A stretch of DNA of 46,371 bases from Rhizobium rosettiformans W3 (GTDB lineage Bacteria; Pseudomonadota; Alphaproteobacteria; Rhizobiales; Rhizobiaceae): NCBI RefSeq assembly GCF_004912135.1, contig NZ_STGU01000020.1, positions 1 through 46,371 of the forward strand. Reading direction: 5' to 3'. The number at the start of each line of letters is the position of its first letter. Within the stretch, counting starts at the first letter, position 1. A model generated the notes under the pieces. It had not been told where the DNA came from. It made no database searches and was given only the letters and a program-made list of their open reading frames with translations. This document shows, in pieces, positions 24,361 through 34,448 of the stretch. The translations under genes and the position numbers were made by a program.

Positions 24361-24822
24361 TCACGACGATCGCCACCAAGCAATGATTTTCGGCGTGAAC
24401 ACCTGAACGATCTCGCCGTCCTGATTGATCGTCTCGCTTCGGAAGGTGACGAGGCCGCGTTCGGGTTTCGAGCGTGATGGCGCAATCGTGACGATCTCGC
24501 TTTCCACATGGATGCGATCACCCGGCCATGTAGCGCGGGGCCAGGCGATTTCCCCGCCCGCGCCGATCAGCCCGCCGGCCAGCGGCAGGCTCTGTACGAG
24601 CAACCGCATGGTGGCCGCCGCCGTGTGCCAGCCGCTGGCGGCGAGCTTGCCGAACAGGCTGTCGCGCGCCAGTTCCTCGTCGAGGTGGAAAAACTGCGGA
24701 TCGTAGCGCCCTGCGAATTCCCGGATTTCATCGAGTTCCATCACATGGGAAGGGCTGGTGAAGCGCTGCCCGACTGTGAGGTCGTCGAGATAGAGCTTCA
24801 CTGCCTGCGCATCTTCGGTCAT
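24361..24822 (-). CDS. MaoC-family enoyl-CoA hydratase/dehydratase
   Basis: This is a 153-residue hot-dog-fold hydratase acting on enoyl-CoA or a related acyl-CoA. The hydratase-2 motif is visible as EFAGRYDPQFFHLDEELARD, with the catalytic Asp and His, followed by FGKLAASGWHTAAATMRLL. The later part, GEIAWPRATWPGDRIHVESE, is typical of the family. R-specific hydration would make it complementary to the S-specific hydratase of the FadB-like protein in the same operon, so it may serve unsaturated or branched chains or feed 3-hydroxyacyl monomers to polyester. It is the last gene of the minus-strand beta-oxidation operon, 12 bases after the acyl-CoA ligase stop. Confidence 0.88.
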   Translation of the reverse strand: MTEDAQAVKLYLDDLTVGQRFTSPSHVMELDEIREFAGRYDPQFFHLDEELARDSLFGKLAASGWHTAAATMRLLVQSLPLAGGLIGAGGEIAWPRATWPGDRIHVESEIVTIAPSRSKPERGLVTFRSETINQDGEIVQVFTPKIIAWWRSS

Positions 24823-24834
24823 GTCGCGTCTCCC

Positions 24835-26484
24835 TCAGCCAGCCAGCGTCGCGTCCGGCGAGCGCTTTTCGTATTCGTCGAGAACGATCTGGCGGATCGC
24901 GGTCTTGAGCAGCTTGCCGGTTGCCGTGTGCGGCAGTTCCTCGACGATGATGACGTCGTCGGGAATGCTCCACCTGGAGATCTTGCCGGTATAGACATCG
25001 AGCATGTCGTGGCGCGTGAACGTCTGGCCGGGCTTGACCACTACGACGAGAACGGGACGCTCGCCCCAGCGGGCGTCTGGGGCGGCGACCACGGCCGCTT
25101 CCTTGATCGCCGGATGGGCCTGCGCGATGTTTTCCAGTTCGATCGAGCTGATCCATTCGCCGCCGGATTTCACCACGTCCTTGGTGCGGTCGACGATCTG
25201 CACGAAGCCGTCCTCGTCCATGGTGACGACATCGCCCGTGTCGAACCAGCCTTCGACGGCATGCGCCGGGCTCTTTTCCGTGTTGTAGTAACCGGCCGCG
25301 ACCCAGGGGCCGCGCACCAGCATGGCGCCGAAGGCCTTGCCGTCGCGGGCCACCGGCTTTCCGTCGCTGCCGTCGATGCGGAATTCCATGCCGAACAGCG
25401 GGCGGCCCTGCTTGGATTCGAGCATGAGCCTTTCTTCCGCCGAAAGCTTCTCGTGCTTGGGAAGAAGCGTCGCCGCAAGTCCGATCGGGCTCGTTTCCGT
25501 CATGCCCCAGGCATGGCGAACCGTGACGCCCATGTTGTGGAAGCGGCTGATCATGATCGGCGGCGTGGCCGAGCCGCCGATGGCGACACGCTTCAGGCTC
25601 GTGAACTTCTGGCCATGGGCATCCATCCAGTCGAGCAGGCCGAGCCAGACCGTCGGCACGCCGGCGGTTGCCGTCACGCCTTCGCTTTCGAACAGCGAGT
25701 GCAGGCTGGCGCCGTCAAGGTTGGGACCGGGCATCACGAGCTTCGCCCCGACCATCGGCGCGGCGAACGGCAGGCCCCAGGCATTGACGTGGAACATCGG
25801 CACAACAGGCACCACCGCGTCATTGGCCGAAAGGCTGAGCACATCCATGAAGCTGATCGCCATGGCATGCAGCACGCTGGACCGGTGGCTGTAGAGCACG
25901 CCCTTCGGGTCGCCGGTGGTGCCTGAGGTGTAGCACAGGCCGGACGCGGTGTTCTCGTCGAATACCGGCCATTCGAATTCGTCCGACTCGTCCGCGATCA
26001 GCGTTTCGTAGCAGACGAGGTTCGGCAGAACCTCCGACTTCGGCATATGCGCCTCGTCGGTCAGGATGACCACGGCCTTCAGCGGTGCCAGCCGGTCGGC
26101 CAGCGCTTCGAGGATCGGCAGGAAGGTGAGGTCGGAGAACAGCACGCTGTCGCCGGCATGTTCGATGATGTAGCCGATCTGCTCGCGGAAGAGGCGCGGG
26201 TTGATCGTGTGGCACACGAAGCCCGAGCCTGACACGCCGTAGTAAAGCTCCATGTGGCGGTAGCCGTTCCAGGCGAGCGTGCCCACCCGGTCGCCATGCT
26301 CAAGGCCGAGCTTCTGCAAGGCGTTGGCGAGCTTCTGGCTGCGCTTCGAAAGATCCGCATAGGTGTAGCGATGGATGGGGCCTTCAACGGTCTTCGAAAC
26401 CACTTCCGTGCTGCCGTGATAGGTCGCTGCGTGACGCAGGATCGACGACACGAGCAGCGGTGCATTCATCATCATGCCAAGCAT
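24835..26484 (-). CDS. Medium/long-chain acyl-CoA ligase (AMP-forming)
   Basis: This adenylate-forming enzyme of 549 residues activates a carboxylic acid to acyl-AMP and then acyl-CoA. The ATP-binding loop is LCYTSGTTGDPKGVLYSHRS near residue 188. Later come HAWGMTETSPIG, GWFDTGDVVTMDEDG, the hinge region DRTKDVVKSGGEWIS and the catalytic lysine in TATGKLLKTAIRQ. It belongs to the large group annotated as fatty-acid CoA ligases, which also includes 3-methylthiopropionyl-CoA ligase (DmdB); the sequence cannot settle chain preference. The ATG at 26484 has GGGAGGAG seven bases upstream. It sits within the beta-oxidation operon, separated from the acyl-CoA dehydrogenase gene by 130 bases carrying a repeat and a hairpin. 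Confidence 0.9.
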   Translation of the reverse strand: MLGMMMNAPLLVSSILRHAATYHGSTEVVSKTVEGPIHRYTYADLSKRSQKLANALQKLGLEHGDRVGTLAWNGYRHMELYYGVSGSGFVCHTINPRLFREQIGYIIEHAGDSVLFSDLTFLPILEALADRLAPLKAVVILTDEAHMPKSEVLPNLVCYETLIADESDEFEWPVFDENTASGLCYTSGTTGDPKGVLYSHRSSVLHAMAISFMDVLSLSANDAVVPVVPMFHVNAWGLPFAAPMVGAKLVMPGPNLDGASLHSLFESEGVTATAGVPTVWLGLLDWMDAHGQKFTSLKRVAIGGSATPPIMISRFHNMGVTVRHAWGMTETSPIGLAATLLPKHEKLSAEERLMLESKQGRPLFGMEFRIDGSDGKPVARDGKAFGAMLVRGPWVAAGYYNTEKSPAHAVEGWFDTGDVVTMDEDGFVQIVDRTKDVVKSGGEWISSIELENIAQAHPAIKEAAVVAAPDARWGERPVLVVVVKPGQTFTRHDMLDVYTGKISRWSIPDDVIIVEELPHTATGKLLKTAIRQIVLDEYEKRSPDATLAG

Positions 26485-26504
26485 GGTCTTCTCCTCCCGG
26501 GCAA

Positions 26505-26563
26505 GAGTAATTCCAGCAAAAGTGTGAAACGGCTTTGCGTCCGGAATTACATGAAAACAAAGG
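26505..26563. repeat. RIME-like rhizobial intergenic repeat, copy 1
   Basis: The segment reads AATTCCAGCAAAAGTGTGAA then ACGGCTTTGCGTCCGGAATT and ends near GAAAACAAAG. It matches the copy at 31846-31902 and resembles the abundant intergenic palindromic elements (RIME type) of Rhizobiaceae as I remember them. It lies inside the operon between the dehydrogenase and ligase genes. Confidence 0.65.
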
Positions 26564-26566
26564 GAT

Positions 26567-26606
26567 AGAGCATTTCCGGCGACTCCGTTCTCGCCGGAAA
26601 TGCTCT
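26567..26606. repeat. Perfect 16-bp hairpin within the operon
   Basis: AGAGCATTTCCGGCGA at 26567-26582 pairs perfectly with TCGCCGGAAATGCTCT at 26591-26606 across an eight-base loop. No T-run follows on the minus strand, so it is more likely an RNA-processing or stability element, or half of the adjacent intergenic repeat, than a terminator. Confidence 0.7.
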
Positions 26607-26614
26607 GACTTCAA

Positions 26615-28378
26615 TCAGAACAGGTCGGCGTCGAGCGCCATGATATCGGCAGCGCCGGCGCGGATGGCCGCGTCGAGGCTGACGGTTTGCGGCAGGAGGC
26701 GGGCCGCAAAGAAGCGGGCAAGCGCGAGCTTGCGCTGCTTCAGCGGCGTCGTCGCATCGGCCGAGGCTTTTTCGGCCATGCGCACCCAGAGCCAGCCGAA
26801 GCTCACCAGCGCGAAGAAGCGCAGGTAGTCGGTGGCGCTTGCTCCGGCCTCCACCGGATCGGCACCCTTGGCCAGCAATTCTTCCGTCAGTTTCTCCAGC
26901 CGGGCAAGAGCCTCGATGACCGAGGCCTTAACCGTTTCCAGTTCGGCCGGACCCTTCGTGGTCGAAAGGTCATCGCGCACCAGCGCGAAGAAGCCGCGCG
27001 CCACGTCGCCGTTTTCCATCGGCAGCTTGCGGCCGACGAGGTCCATGGCCTGCACGCCGTTGGTGCCCTCGTAGATCTGGGCGATGCGGGCATCGCGCAC
27101 ATACTGCTCCATGCCCCATTCGCGGATATAGCCGTGGCCGCCGAACACCTGCTGCGACTGGACGGCGATCTCGAAGCCGAAATCGGTGAAGGCGGCCTTC
27201 ACCACCGGCGTCAGCAGCGCGACGAAGCCATCGGCCTTGCGGCGGGTGTCCTGATCGGGATGACGGGTGGCGATATCCATCTGCAACGCAGTCCAGATGG
27301 CGAGTGCGCGACCGGCCTCGGTCAGCGACCGACCTGTCAGCAGCATCTTGCGCACGTCGGCATGTTCGATGATCGATACGGGGCCACGCGCACCGTCGGC
27401 GGAACGGCCCTGCAGGCGCTCGCGGGCGTAAGTCACGGCCTTCTGGTTGGCGGCCTCGCCGATGCCCAGTCCCTGAATGCCGACGAACAGGCGCTCGGCA
27501 TTCATCATCGTGAACATGGCGTTGAGGCCGCGGCCGGGTTCGCCGACCAGCCAGCCGATGGCGCCGTCATAGTTCATCACGCAGGTCGGCTGGGCGTGAA
27601 TGCCCATCTTGTGCTCCAGCGAGCCGACCGACATGCGGTTGCGGTCTCCGAGCGAACCGTCTTCCTTGACGAGGAACTTGGGCGACAGGAAAAGACTGAT
27701 GCCCTTCACGCCCTTCGGCGCGTCGGGCAGGCGGGCCAGCACCAGATGCACGATGTTGCCGCCGAAATCATGATCGCCAGAGGAGATGAAGATCTTCGTG
27801 CCCTTGATGGAATAGGAACCGTCGCCCACCGGCTCTGCGCGAGTGGTGAGCAGGCCGAGGTCGGTGCCGGCGGAGGATTCGGTGAGCGCCATCGCGCCCG
27901 TCCATTCGCCCGAGATCATCTTCGGCAGATATGTCTGCTTCAGCTCGTCGCTTGCATGGTGGGCGATTGCCTCGACGGCACCGCGGGTCAGACCCGGAAA
28001 CAGGCCGAAGGAGAGATTGGCGGAAGATAGCATTTCGTCCAGCAGGATCTGCAGCGCGCGCGGCAGGCCCTGTCCGCCGAATTCCGGATCGCCTGACAAA
28101 CCGCCCCAACCGGCCTCGACGAAAGCCCTGTAGGCGTCGGACACGCCCTTCGGCGTCGTCACCAGCCCGTTTTCCAGCTTGCAGCCTTCCTCGTCACCGG
28201 GACGGTTGAGCGGTTCGAGGATCTCGGCGCAGAACTTGCCGCCTTCCTCCATGACGCTCGTTGCGAGTTCCGTATTGACCTCTTCAAAGCCGGGAAGGGT
28301 GGCCATCTGCGCGTCGAAGTCGAAGACCTCGCCGAGCAGGAAGGAGATGTCGTCGACGGGAGGGATATAGCCTGCCAT
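26615..28378 (-). CDS. Acyl-CoA dehydrogenase (long form with C-terminal extension)
   Basis: This is an FAD enzyme of 587 residues that introduces the first double bond in beta-oxidation and passes electrons to ETF. Motifs in order are GWGGLSGDPEFGGQGLPRAL, the FAD/substrate loop ALTESSAGTDLG, IKGTKIFISSGDHDFGGNIV, the catalytic-base region VFGGHGYIREWGMEQYVRD and IAQIYEGTNGVQAMDLVGRK. A C-terminal extension of about 120 residues is typical of the group that includes 3-methylthiopropionyl-CoA dehydrogenase (DmdC) and broad rhizobial acyl-CoA dehydrogenases. The ATG at 28378 is preceded by AAGGAA. It lies between the FadB-like gene and the ligase gene in the operon. The exact chain specificity is not shown by the sequence. 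Confidence 0.92.
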   Translation of the reverse strand: MAGYIPPVDDISFLLGEVFDFDAQMATLPGFEEVNTELATSVMEEGGKFCAEILEPLNRPGDEEGCKLENGLVTTPKGVSDAYRAFVEAGWGGLSGDPEFGGQGLPRALQILLDEMLSSANLSFGLFPGLTRGAVEAIAHHASDELKQTYLPKMISGEWTGAMALTESSAGTDLGLLTTRAEPVGDGSYSIKGTKIFISSGDHDFGGNIVHLVLARLPDAPKGVKGISLFLSPKFLVKEDGSLGDRNRMSVGSLEHKMGIHAQPTCVMNYDGAIGWLVGEPGRGLNAMFTMMNAERLFVGIQGLGIGEAANQKAVTYARERLQGRSADGARGPVSIIEHADVRKMLLTGRSLTEAGRALAIWTALQMDIATRHPDQDTRRKADGFVALLTPVVKAAFTDFGFEIAVQSQQVFGGHGYIREWGMEQYVRDARIAQIYEGTNGVQAMDLVGRKLPMENGDVARGFFALVRDDLSTTKGPAELETVKASVIEALARLEKLTEELLAKGADPVEAGASATDYLRFFALVSFGWLWVRMAEKASADATTPLKQRKLALARFFAARLLPQTVSLDAAIRAGAADIMALDADLF

Positions 28379-28401
28379 GGGAGTTCCTTGCCTCTTCTTG
28401 T

Positions 28402-30699
28402 TCAGTTGCGCAGCGGCTTGCCGGTCGCCAGCATGTGCTTGACGCGGTCCACGGTTGCAGGTGTTGCGAGCAGGTCGACAAAGGCCTCGCGTTCCAGCGC
28501 GATCACATCGTCTTCCGAGAGCGGTTTCAGCGGATCGGCGGAGGGACCGCCGGTCAGAACATTGGCAAGCGCGCGCCCGACCACCCTGTCATGCGCGGTG
28601 GCCCGACCGGCGAGCGCTTCGCCTTCGATGATGTTGTGGATCGCGGAAGCCCCTGACGGCCCGGCCATGGCGATGACAGGCGGTTCCGGCGCGACATAGC
28701 CTTCCGCCAGCGAAAGCGCCTTTGCCTTGGCGTCGGCGATCAGCCGGCTGCGGTTCATGGTGATGCCGTCGGTGGCCTTGAGATAGCCGAGGCTACGGGC
28801 GTCGAAGGCGCTGGCCGAAACCCTGGCGGGTGCGATCAGGTTGAAGGCGGCAATCGCAGGCGCGACCGGCCCGCGCAGCGCGGCGGTCGATGCCGAGAAG
28901 CGCAGCATCATTTCCTTGCAGCCGCCCCAGCCCGGCACGACGCCGATGCGGGTTTCGACGAGGCCGATGGAAAGCTCCGCATGGGCCTGGATCGCGTCGC
29001 AATGCAGAAGGATCTCGCAGCCGCCGCCGAGCGCCAGCCCGGCTGCGGCACCGACCACCGGGAAGGGGGCGTATTTCACCGCCTTGAAGGTGCGATGGCC
29101 ATGGTCGATGAAGGCGCCCAGCGCCTCGCGACCGCCCTTTTCCACCGTATCGAGGAAGACGCGCAGGTCGGCGCCCGCGCTGAACACGGCGGCATCGCTG
29201 CCGATCACCAGTGCCTTGAAATCCTTCGCCGTGCGTTCGACAGCCTTGTTGATGGCGTCGAGCAAGGCGGGATTGTAGGTGTTCATCTTGGTTCGGAATT
29301 CGAGGCAGGCGACGCCGTCGCCAAGATCCCACAGGCTTGCCGCGCCCCAGTCCTCGACCGGCTTGCCGGCGAGCTTGAGGTCGGAAAGAAGCAGCACGCC
29401 GTCACCCCTGGCAATCGGTTCGACCGTGCCGTCAGGCAGCAGGTTGGCGCGCTTGCCGTCGACGACCGAATAGAAGCCGCCCTTTTCTGCTGCGAGCGAG
29501 AGATAGGCGGGCACGGCAACGCCGCGCGCTTCGAGCCGGGCCTTCAGCCAGCCGGCGCCGAGCCGGTCGATCAGCTCGAACGGACCCTGCTTCCAGCCGT
29601 AGCCGGTGCGCATGGCCTCGTCCACGGCGTCCGGCGTGTCGGCGATGTCCGGCACCAGCGACGCGGCATAGGCAAGTGCCTTTTCCATGACGATCGCAGC
29701 ATAGCGGCCGCCGAGGCCGGCATGCTCCATCAGCGCGCGCGGATCGCCGCCCGAGGCATCGAGGCTTTCGGAGGAAACCGCCTTCTGCGGCCGGTATTCG
29801 CCGGTCTTCAGGTCGGTCACGTCGCGCGACTTGCGGTCGGGCGAAAGGCGCACGAAGCCCGCACCGCTTTTGCGGCCGAGACGGTTTTCCGCGATCATGC
29901 GGGCGATCAGCGCCGGTTCGGCGTCGTAGTCCTTCACCGCATCGCCTTCCGGCGTCGCGTTCTGCAGGCTGCGCAGGATGGTCGGCATCAGGTCGATGCC
30001 GACGAGATCCAGCAGGCCGAAGATGCCGGTGGAGGGAATGCCGAAGGGCTTGCCGATGATGGCGTCTGCTTCCTCGACATCGAGGCCGAGTTCTATGGCC
30101 TCGTTCTGCGCCACCACCATCCAGTAATTGCCGATGCGGTTGCCGATGAAGCCGGGCGTGTCCTTGCAGACGACCACGCTCTTGCCGAGGCCGCGATCCG
30201 CGAAATCACGGATGGTCGCGGTCACTTCGGGCTTGGTCGCCTTGCCGGAGACGAGTTCCAGCAACCGCATGATGCGCGGCGGATTGAAGAAATGGGTGAT
30301 GAGGAAGTCGGCGGCGAAACCCTCCGGCAGTCCCTCGACCAGCGAATGCAGCGGAATGGTCGAAGTGTTGGAAGAGACGATGGAGCCCTTCTTCCTGACA
30401 CCGTCGATGGCGCGGTAGAGCGTCTGCTTTATCTCCAGCTTTTCCGCGACAGCCTCGACGATCCAGTCGGCGTCGGCGATCAGCGCCAGGTCGTCCTTGG
30501 TCGAGCCGGTGGCGATGCGGCTCGCGAATGCCGGGTCCATGAAGCCGTTGGCCTTGAGCTGGCGGGCGACGCCGCCATCGGCAAACTTCTTCTCCATGTC
30601 GAGCAGCACCACGTCCAGCCCTGCATTGGCGAGATGGGCGGCGATGCCCGAACCCATGACGCCCGCGCCGATGACGGTGGCTTTTTTGATCGTAGCCAT
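28402..30699 (-). CDS. 3-hydroxyacyl-CoA dehydrogenase/enoyl-CoA hydratase, fused
   Basis: This bifunctional beta-oxidation enzyme of 765 residues hydrates trans-2-enoyl-CoA and oxidises the (S)-3-hydroxyacyl-CoA with NAD. The dehydrogenase comes first: KKATVIGAGVMGSGIAAHLA at the N-terminus is the NAD loop, with FFNPPRIMRLLELVSGKAT and CKDTPGFIGNRIGNYWMV next. The crotonase domain follows, with VVGAAAGLALGGGCEILLHC forming the oxyanion hole and SIGLVETRIGVVPGWGGCK. This order (dehydrogenase, then hydratase) is that of FadN-like proteins and the reverse of E. coli FadB. I chose the ATG at 30699, where MATIKK begins. It is two bases downstream of the thiolase stop, with GGAGG inside the thiolase end. 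A longer upstream frame from 30750 has no family match. Confidence 0.92.
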   Translation of the reverse strand: MATIKKATVIGAGVMGSGIAAHLANAGLDVVLLDMEKKFADGGVARQLKANGFMDPAFASRIATGSTKDDLALIADADWIVEAVAEKLEIKQTLYRAIDGVRKKGSIVSSNTSTIPLHSLVEGLPEGFAADFLITHFFNPPRIMRLLELVSGKATKPEVTATIRDFADRGLGKSVVVCKDTPGFIGNRIGNYWMVVAQNEAIELGLDVEEADAIIGKPFGIPSTGIFGLLDLVGIDLMPTILRSLQNATPEGDAVKDYDAEPALIARMIAENRLGRKSGAGFVRLSPDRKSRDVTDLKTGEYRPQKAVSSESLDASGGDPRALMEHAGLGGRYAAIVMEKALAYAASLVPDIADTPDAVDEAMRTGYGWKQGPFELIDRLGAGWLKARLEARGVAVPAYLSLAAEKGGFYSVVDGKRANLLPDGTVEPIARGDGVLLLSDLKLAGKPVEDWGAASLWDLGDGVACLEFRTKMNTYNPALLDAINKAVERTAKDFKALVIGSDAAVFSAGADLRVFLDTVEKGGREALGAFIDHGHRTFKAVKYAPFPVVGAAAGLALGGGCEILLHCDAIQAHAELSIGLVETRIGVVPGWGGCKEMMLRFSASTAALRGPVAPAIAAFNLIAPARVSASAFDARSLGYLKATDGITMNRSRLIADAKAKALSLAEGYVAPEPPVIAMAGPSGASAIHNIIEGEALAGRATAHDRVVGRALANVLTGGPSADPLKPLSEDDVIALEREAFVDLLATPATVDRVKHMLATGKPLRN

Positions 30700-30701
30700 G
30701 A

Positions 30702-31823
<1,122 letters not shown>

Positions 31824-31845
31824 GGTCTTCTTCTTCCTGTCTGGA

Positions 31846-31902
31846 AGCATTTCCGGCAAAACTGTGAGGCGGTTTGCGTCGGATCATGCTTGAGAACAAA
31901 TC
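31846..31902. repeat. RIME-like rhizobial intergenic repeat, copy 2
   Basis: The segment reads AAGCATTTCCGGCAAAACTG then TGAGGCGGTTTGCGTCGGAT and ends near CTTGAGAACAAAT. It matches the copy at 26505-26563 in the core TTTGCGTC and the trailing GAAAACAAA-like end. It lies between the ETF-QO stop and the thiolase start and may fold in the mRNA. Confidence 0.65.
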
Positions 31903-31915
31903 GGTGGAACGGACG

Positions 31916-33592
31916 TCACATGTTGGGATAGTTCGGGCCGCCGCCACCTTCGGGCGGCACCCAGGTGATGTTCTGCGAGGGATCCTTGATATCGCAGGTC
32001 TTGCAGTGCACGCAGTTCTGCGCGTTGATCACGAAACGGGGGCCGGTCTTCGCCTGTTCGTCGTCATAGACGATCTCGTAGACCCCGGCGGGACAGTAGA
32101 GCCGGGCCGTCTCGCCATAGAGCGGCAGGTTGCGCTCGATCGGGATGCTCGGATCGCTGAGCCTCAGATGAACCGGCTGGTCCTCGATATGGTTGGTATT
32201 CGACAGGAAGACCGAGGACGGCTTGTCGAAGGTAAGCTTCCCGTCCGGCTTCGGGTACTGGATCGGCGTGACCTCCGAGAGCGGCTTGAGGCTCTGGAAA
32301 TCGGCCTTCTGATGCTTCAGCGTGCCGAAGGGCGAAACGCCGAACAGCGTCTGCAGCCACATGTCGATGCCGCCAAGGCCGACGCCGAGCACGGTGCCGA
32401 ACCGCGACCACAGCGGCTTGACGTTGCGGACCGGCTTCAGGTCCCGCCCGATGGCCGAGCTGCGCCAGCCGGCCTCATAGGCTTCGAGCGTATCGTTGGC
32501 GCGGCCGCTCGAAAGCCCGTCGAACACGGCGTCCGCCGCCTGCATGCCGGAATGGATGGCATTGTGCGAGCCTTTGATGCGCGGCACGTTCATGAAGCCT
32601 GCAGCACAGCCGGCCAGCACGCCGCCAGGGAAGGCAAGCTGAGGCACGGACTGGTAGCCGCCTTCGGTCAGCGCGCGAGCGCCATAGGCGATGCGCTTGC
32701 CCTCCTCGAAGGTGTCGCGGATCAGGGGATGCGTCTTGAAACGCTGAAACTCGTCGAAGGGCGAGAGCGTCGGGTTCTTGTAATCGAGATGCAGCACGAA
32801 GCCCACGGTCACCAGATGATCGTCGAAATGATAGAGGAACGAGCCGCCGCCGGTCTTCATGTCGAGCGGCCAGCCGAACGAGTGCTGCACCAGCCCTTTC
32901 CGGAACTTCTCCGGCTTGACCTGCCAGAGTTCCTTGATGCCGATGCCGAATTTCTGCACCGAGCGTCCCTCGGTCAGGTTGAAACGGGCGAGAAGCTGCT
33001 TGGTCAGGCTGCCGCGCGCACCCTCAGAAAACACGGTGTATTTCGCCCGAAGCTCCATGCCGGGCGTGAAATCGTCCTTCGGCTCGCCGTCGCGGCCAAT
33101 CCCCATGTCGCCGGTGGCGATGCCGGCGACCGCGCCGTTGTCGTGATAGAGAACTTCGGTCGCCGCAAAACCCGGATAGATCTCGACGCCGAGCGCCTCG
33201 GCCTGTGCCCCCAGATAGCGGGCGACATTGCCGAGCGAACCGATGAAGTTGCCGTGATTGTTCATCAGTGGCGGCATCAGCGCATTGGGAAGCCGTAGCG
33301 ACCGTGTGGCGGTCAGCACATGGAAGCAGTCGTCGGTGACTTCGGTGGTGAGCGGACGGTCCGGATCTTCCCGCCAGTCGGGCAGCAGCGCATCGAGACC
33401 GGAAGGGTCGATCACCGCGCCCGACAGGATATGCGCACCGACTTCCGAACCCTTTTCCACGACGACGACGGAAATTTCCTCGCCCGCCTCGGCGGCGCGC
33501 TGCTTCAGGCGGATCGCAGTGGCAAGACCGGCCGGTCCCGCACCAACGATCACCACGTCGAAGTCCATCGCCTCCCTGATTGTCTCGTTCAA
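31916..33592 (-). CDS. Electron transfer flavoprotein-ubiquinone oxidoreductase (ETF-QO)
   Basis: This is a membrane-associated FAD and 4Fe-4S enzyme of 558 residues that carries electrons from acyl-CoA dehydrogenases, through ETF, to ubiquinone. The FAD loop is FDVVIVGAGPAGLATAIRLK, EKGSEVGAHILSGAVIDPSG is the next family motif, and the ubiquinone-site region contains YQSVPQLAFPGGVLAGCAAG. The C-terminal iron-sulfur part reads VINAQNCVHCKTCDIKDP. I chose a TTG start at 33592 because AGGAGG lies five bases upstream; an ATG at 33568 has its ribosome site too close. It is the first gene of the operon, divergent from a TetR gene, and a degenerate copy of its promoter and first codons occurs at 34900. 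The separate ETF alpha and beta genes are not in the window. Confidence 0.93.
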   Translation of the reverse strand: MNETIREAMDFDVVIVGAGPAGLATAIRLKQRAAEAGEEISVVVVEKGSEVGAHILSGAVIDPSGLDALLPDWREDPDRPLTTEVTDDCFHVLTATRSLRLPNALMPPLMNNHGNFIGSLGNVARYLGAQAEALGVEIYPGFAATEVLYHDNGAVAGIATGDMGIGRDGEPKDDFTPGMELRAKYTVFSEGARGSLTKQLLARFNLTEGRSVQKFGIGIKELWQVKPEKFRKGLVQHSFGWPLDMKTGGGSFLYHFDDHLVTVGFVLHLDYKNPTLSPFDEFQRFKTHPLIRDTFEEGKRIAYGARALTEGGYQSVPQLAFPGGVLAGCAAGFMNVPRIKGSHNAIHSGMQAADAVFDGLSSGRANDTLEAYEAGWRSSAIGRDLKPVRNVKPLWSRFGTVLGVGLGGIDMWLQTLFGVSPFGTLKHQKADFQSLKPLSEVTPIQYPKPDGKLTFDKPSSVFLSNTNHIEDQPVHLRLSDPSIPIERNLPLYGETARLYCPAGVYEIVYDDEQAKTGPRFVINAQNCVHCKTCDIKDPSQNITWVPPEGGGGPNYPNM

Positions 33593-33613
33593 CCTTTCCT
33601 CCTACAGTTGATC

Positions 33614-33649
33614 TTGATAAATGTATCAAATGATTGTTACAGTCCGCAA
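33614..33649 (-). promoter_or_regulatory. ETF-QO operon promoter with overlapping palindrome
   Basis: On the minus strand a -35-like TTGCGG (33649-33644) is separated by 17 bases from a -10-like ATACAT (33626-33621). The -10 lies inside a perfect palindrome TTGATACATTTATCAA (33629-33614), which is well placed to bind the TetR protein encoded divergently. Regulation by that protein is inferred. Confidence 0.6.
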
Positions 33650-33779
33650 GCGCTAATTTCACCGCTGTCTGCAAAAGCCTGCGCATGTCGAGCAACGAAG
33701 GGAGTTGGGGAAAAGACCGTTCTACGTTATCACGATATTCCTGACTGCAATGAGATGATGGAAAGACTTTGAGATAAGC

Positions 33780-34448
33780 ATGACGGGACGAGACGGCGGC
33801 GAAATGGGAAATGCCGCGAAAGGTGCACTTGCAGGTGCATTTCAAGGCGCTGGACTCAGCGAGCGGCATCGCGAGATCCTGGAAGAAGCCGCCGCGCTTT
33901 TTGCCGAGCGCGGCTATGCTGCGACCTCGGTACGCGATATCGGTGAGCGGGTGGGACTGCTTGGCGGTTCGCTCTATCATTACATCAAATCGAAGGAAGA
34001 GCTGTTCGTCCGCATCCACGACATCGCCCTGCAGATTGCAGAGGATCGCATCCGAGCAGCGATCGCCCCGCTTTCGCAGCCCTGGGACCGGTTGGAAGCG
34101 GCCTGCGTTGCTCTCACGGAAATCCAGCTCGATCCCGGTTCACTCACAATGCCGCTGATGAAGGACTTCGCGCTTGTCCCATTACAGATTCGCGAAAGGC
34201 TGGTGAAGAAACGCGATTCTTTCGAGCAGATGTTTCGCGATCTGATTGCCGCCGTGCCGCTTGACCCCGCGCTTGACCGTGGCGTCTATCGCCTGCTGCT
34301 CTTGACGCTGCTCAACAATGTTTCCAGTTGGTATCGCCCCGGTGGCATGACGGCAGAAGAGATCGGCCGACAAATCGTCCGTATTTTTCGGCATGAGGCG
34401 ACAAAGTCGTGCGCAACGTACGCTGACCGGGAGCGGACAGAGCTGTAG
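33780..34448 (+). CDS. TetR-family regulator, divergent from the beta-oxidation operon
   Basis: This is a probable repressor of 222 residues. The helix-turn-helix region reads HREILEEAAALFAERGYAAT and SVRDIGERVGLLGGSLYHYI followed by KSKEELFVRIHD, a canonical TetR N-terminus. The C-terminal ligand domain includes LMKDFALVPLQIRERLVKKR, as seen in TetR proteins of the TetR_C-type group that sense acyl-CoAs or other lipophilic ligands. That ligand is a guess based on the neighbours. It starts at the ATG at 33780, about 190 bases from the ETF-QO start; an ATG at 33804 is possible. The palindrome over the ETF-QO -10 box is its likely operator, so it would keep the operon off until a fatty acyl-CoA or similar inducer appears. 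Confidence 0.88.
   Translation: MTGRDGGEMGNAAKGALAGAFQGAGLSERHREILEEAAALFAERGYAATSVRDIGERVGLLGGSLYHYIKSKEELFVRIHDIALQIAEDRIRAAIAPLSQPWDRLEAACVALTEIQLDPGSLTMPLMKDFALVPLQIRERLVKKRDSFEQMFRDLIAAVPLDPALDRGVYRLLLLTLLNNVSSWYRPGGMTAEEIGRQIVRIFRHEATKSCATYADRERTEL

Noticed and set aside
24508..25926. Long plus-strand open frame of about 470 codons
   Set aside because: It lies antisense to the acyl-CoA ligase and MaoC genes, which have full family motifs. Its product is rich in His, Arg and Ala as expected of a shadow frame in GC-rich DNA.
26687..28030. Plus-strand open frame of 447 codons
   Set aside because: It is antisense to the acyl-CoA dehydrogenase gene and shows no family pattern.
24361..28378. 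DMSP demethylation pathway (DmdB/DmdC)
   Set aside because: The ligase and the dehydrogenase belong to groups that include DmdB and DmdC, but DmdA and DmdD are not seen and the operon carries a complete general beta-oxidation set. A fatty acid or similar acyl substrate is more likely.
31874..33298. Plus-strand open frame of 474 codons
   Set aside because: It is antisense to ETF-QO, whose FAD and iron-sulfur motifs are unmistakable.
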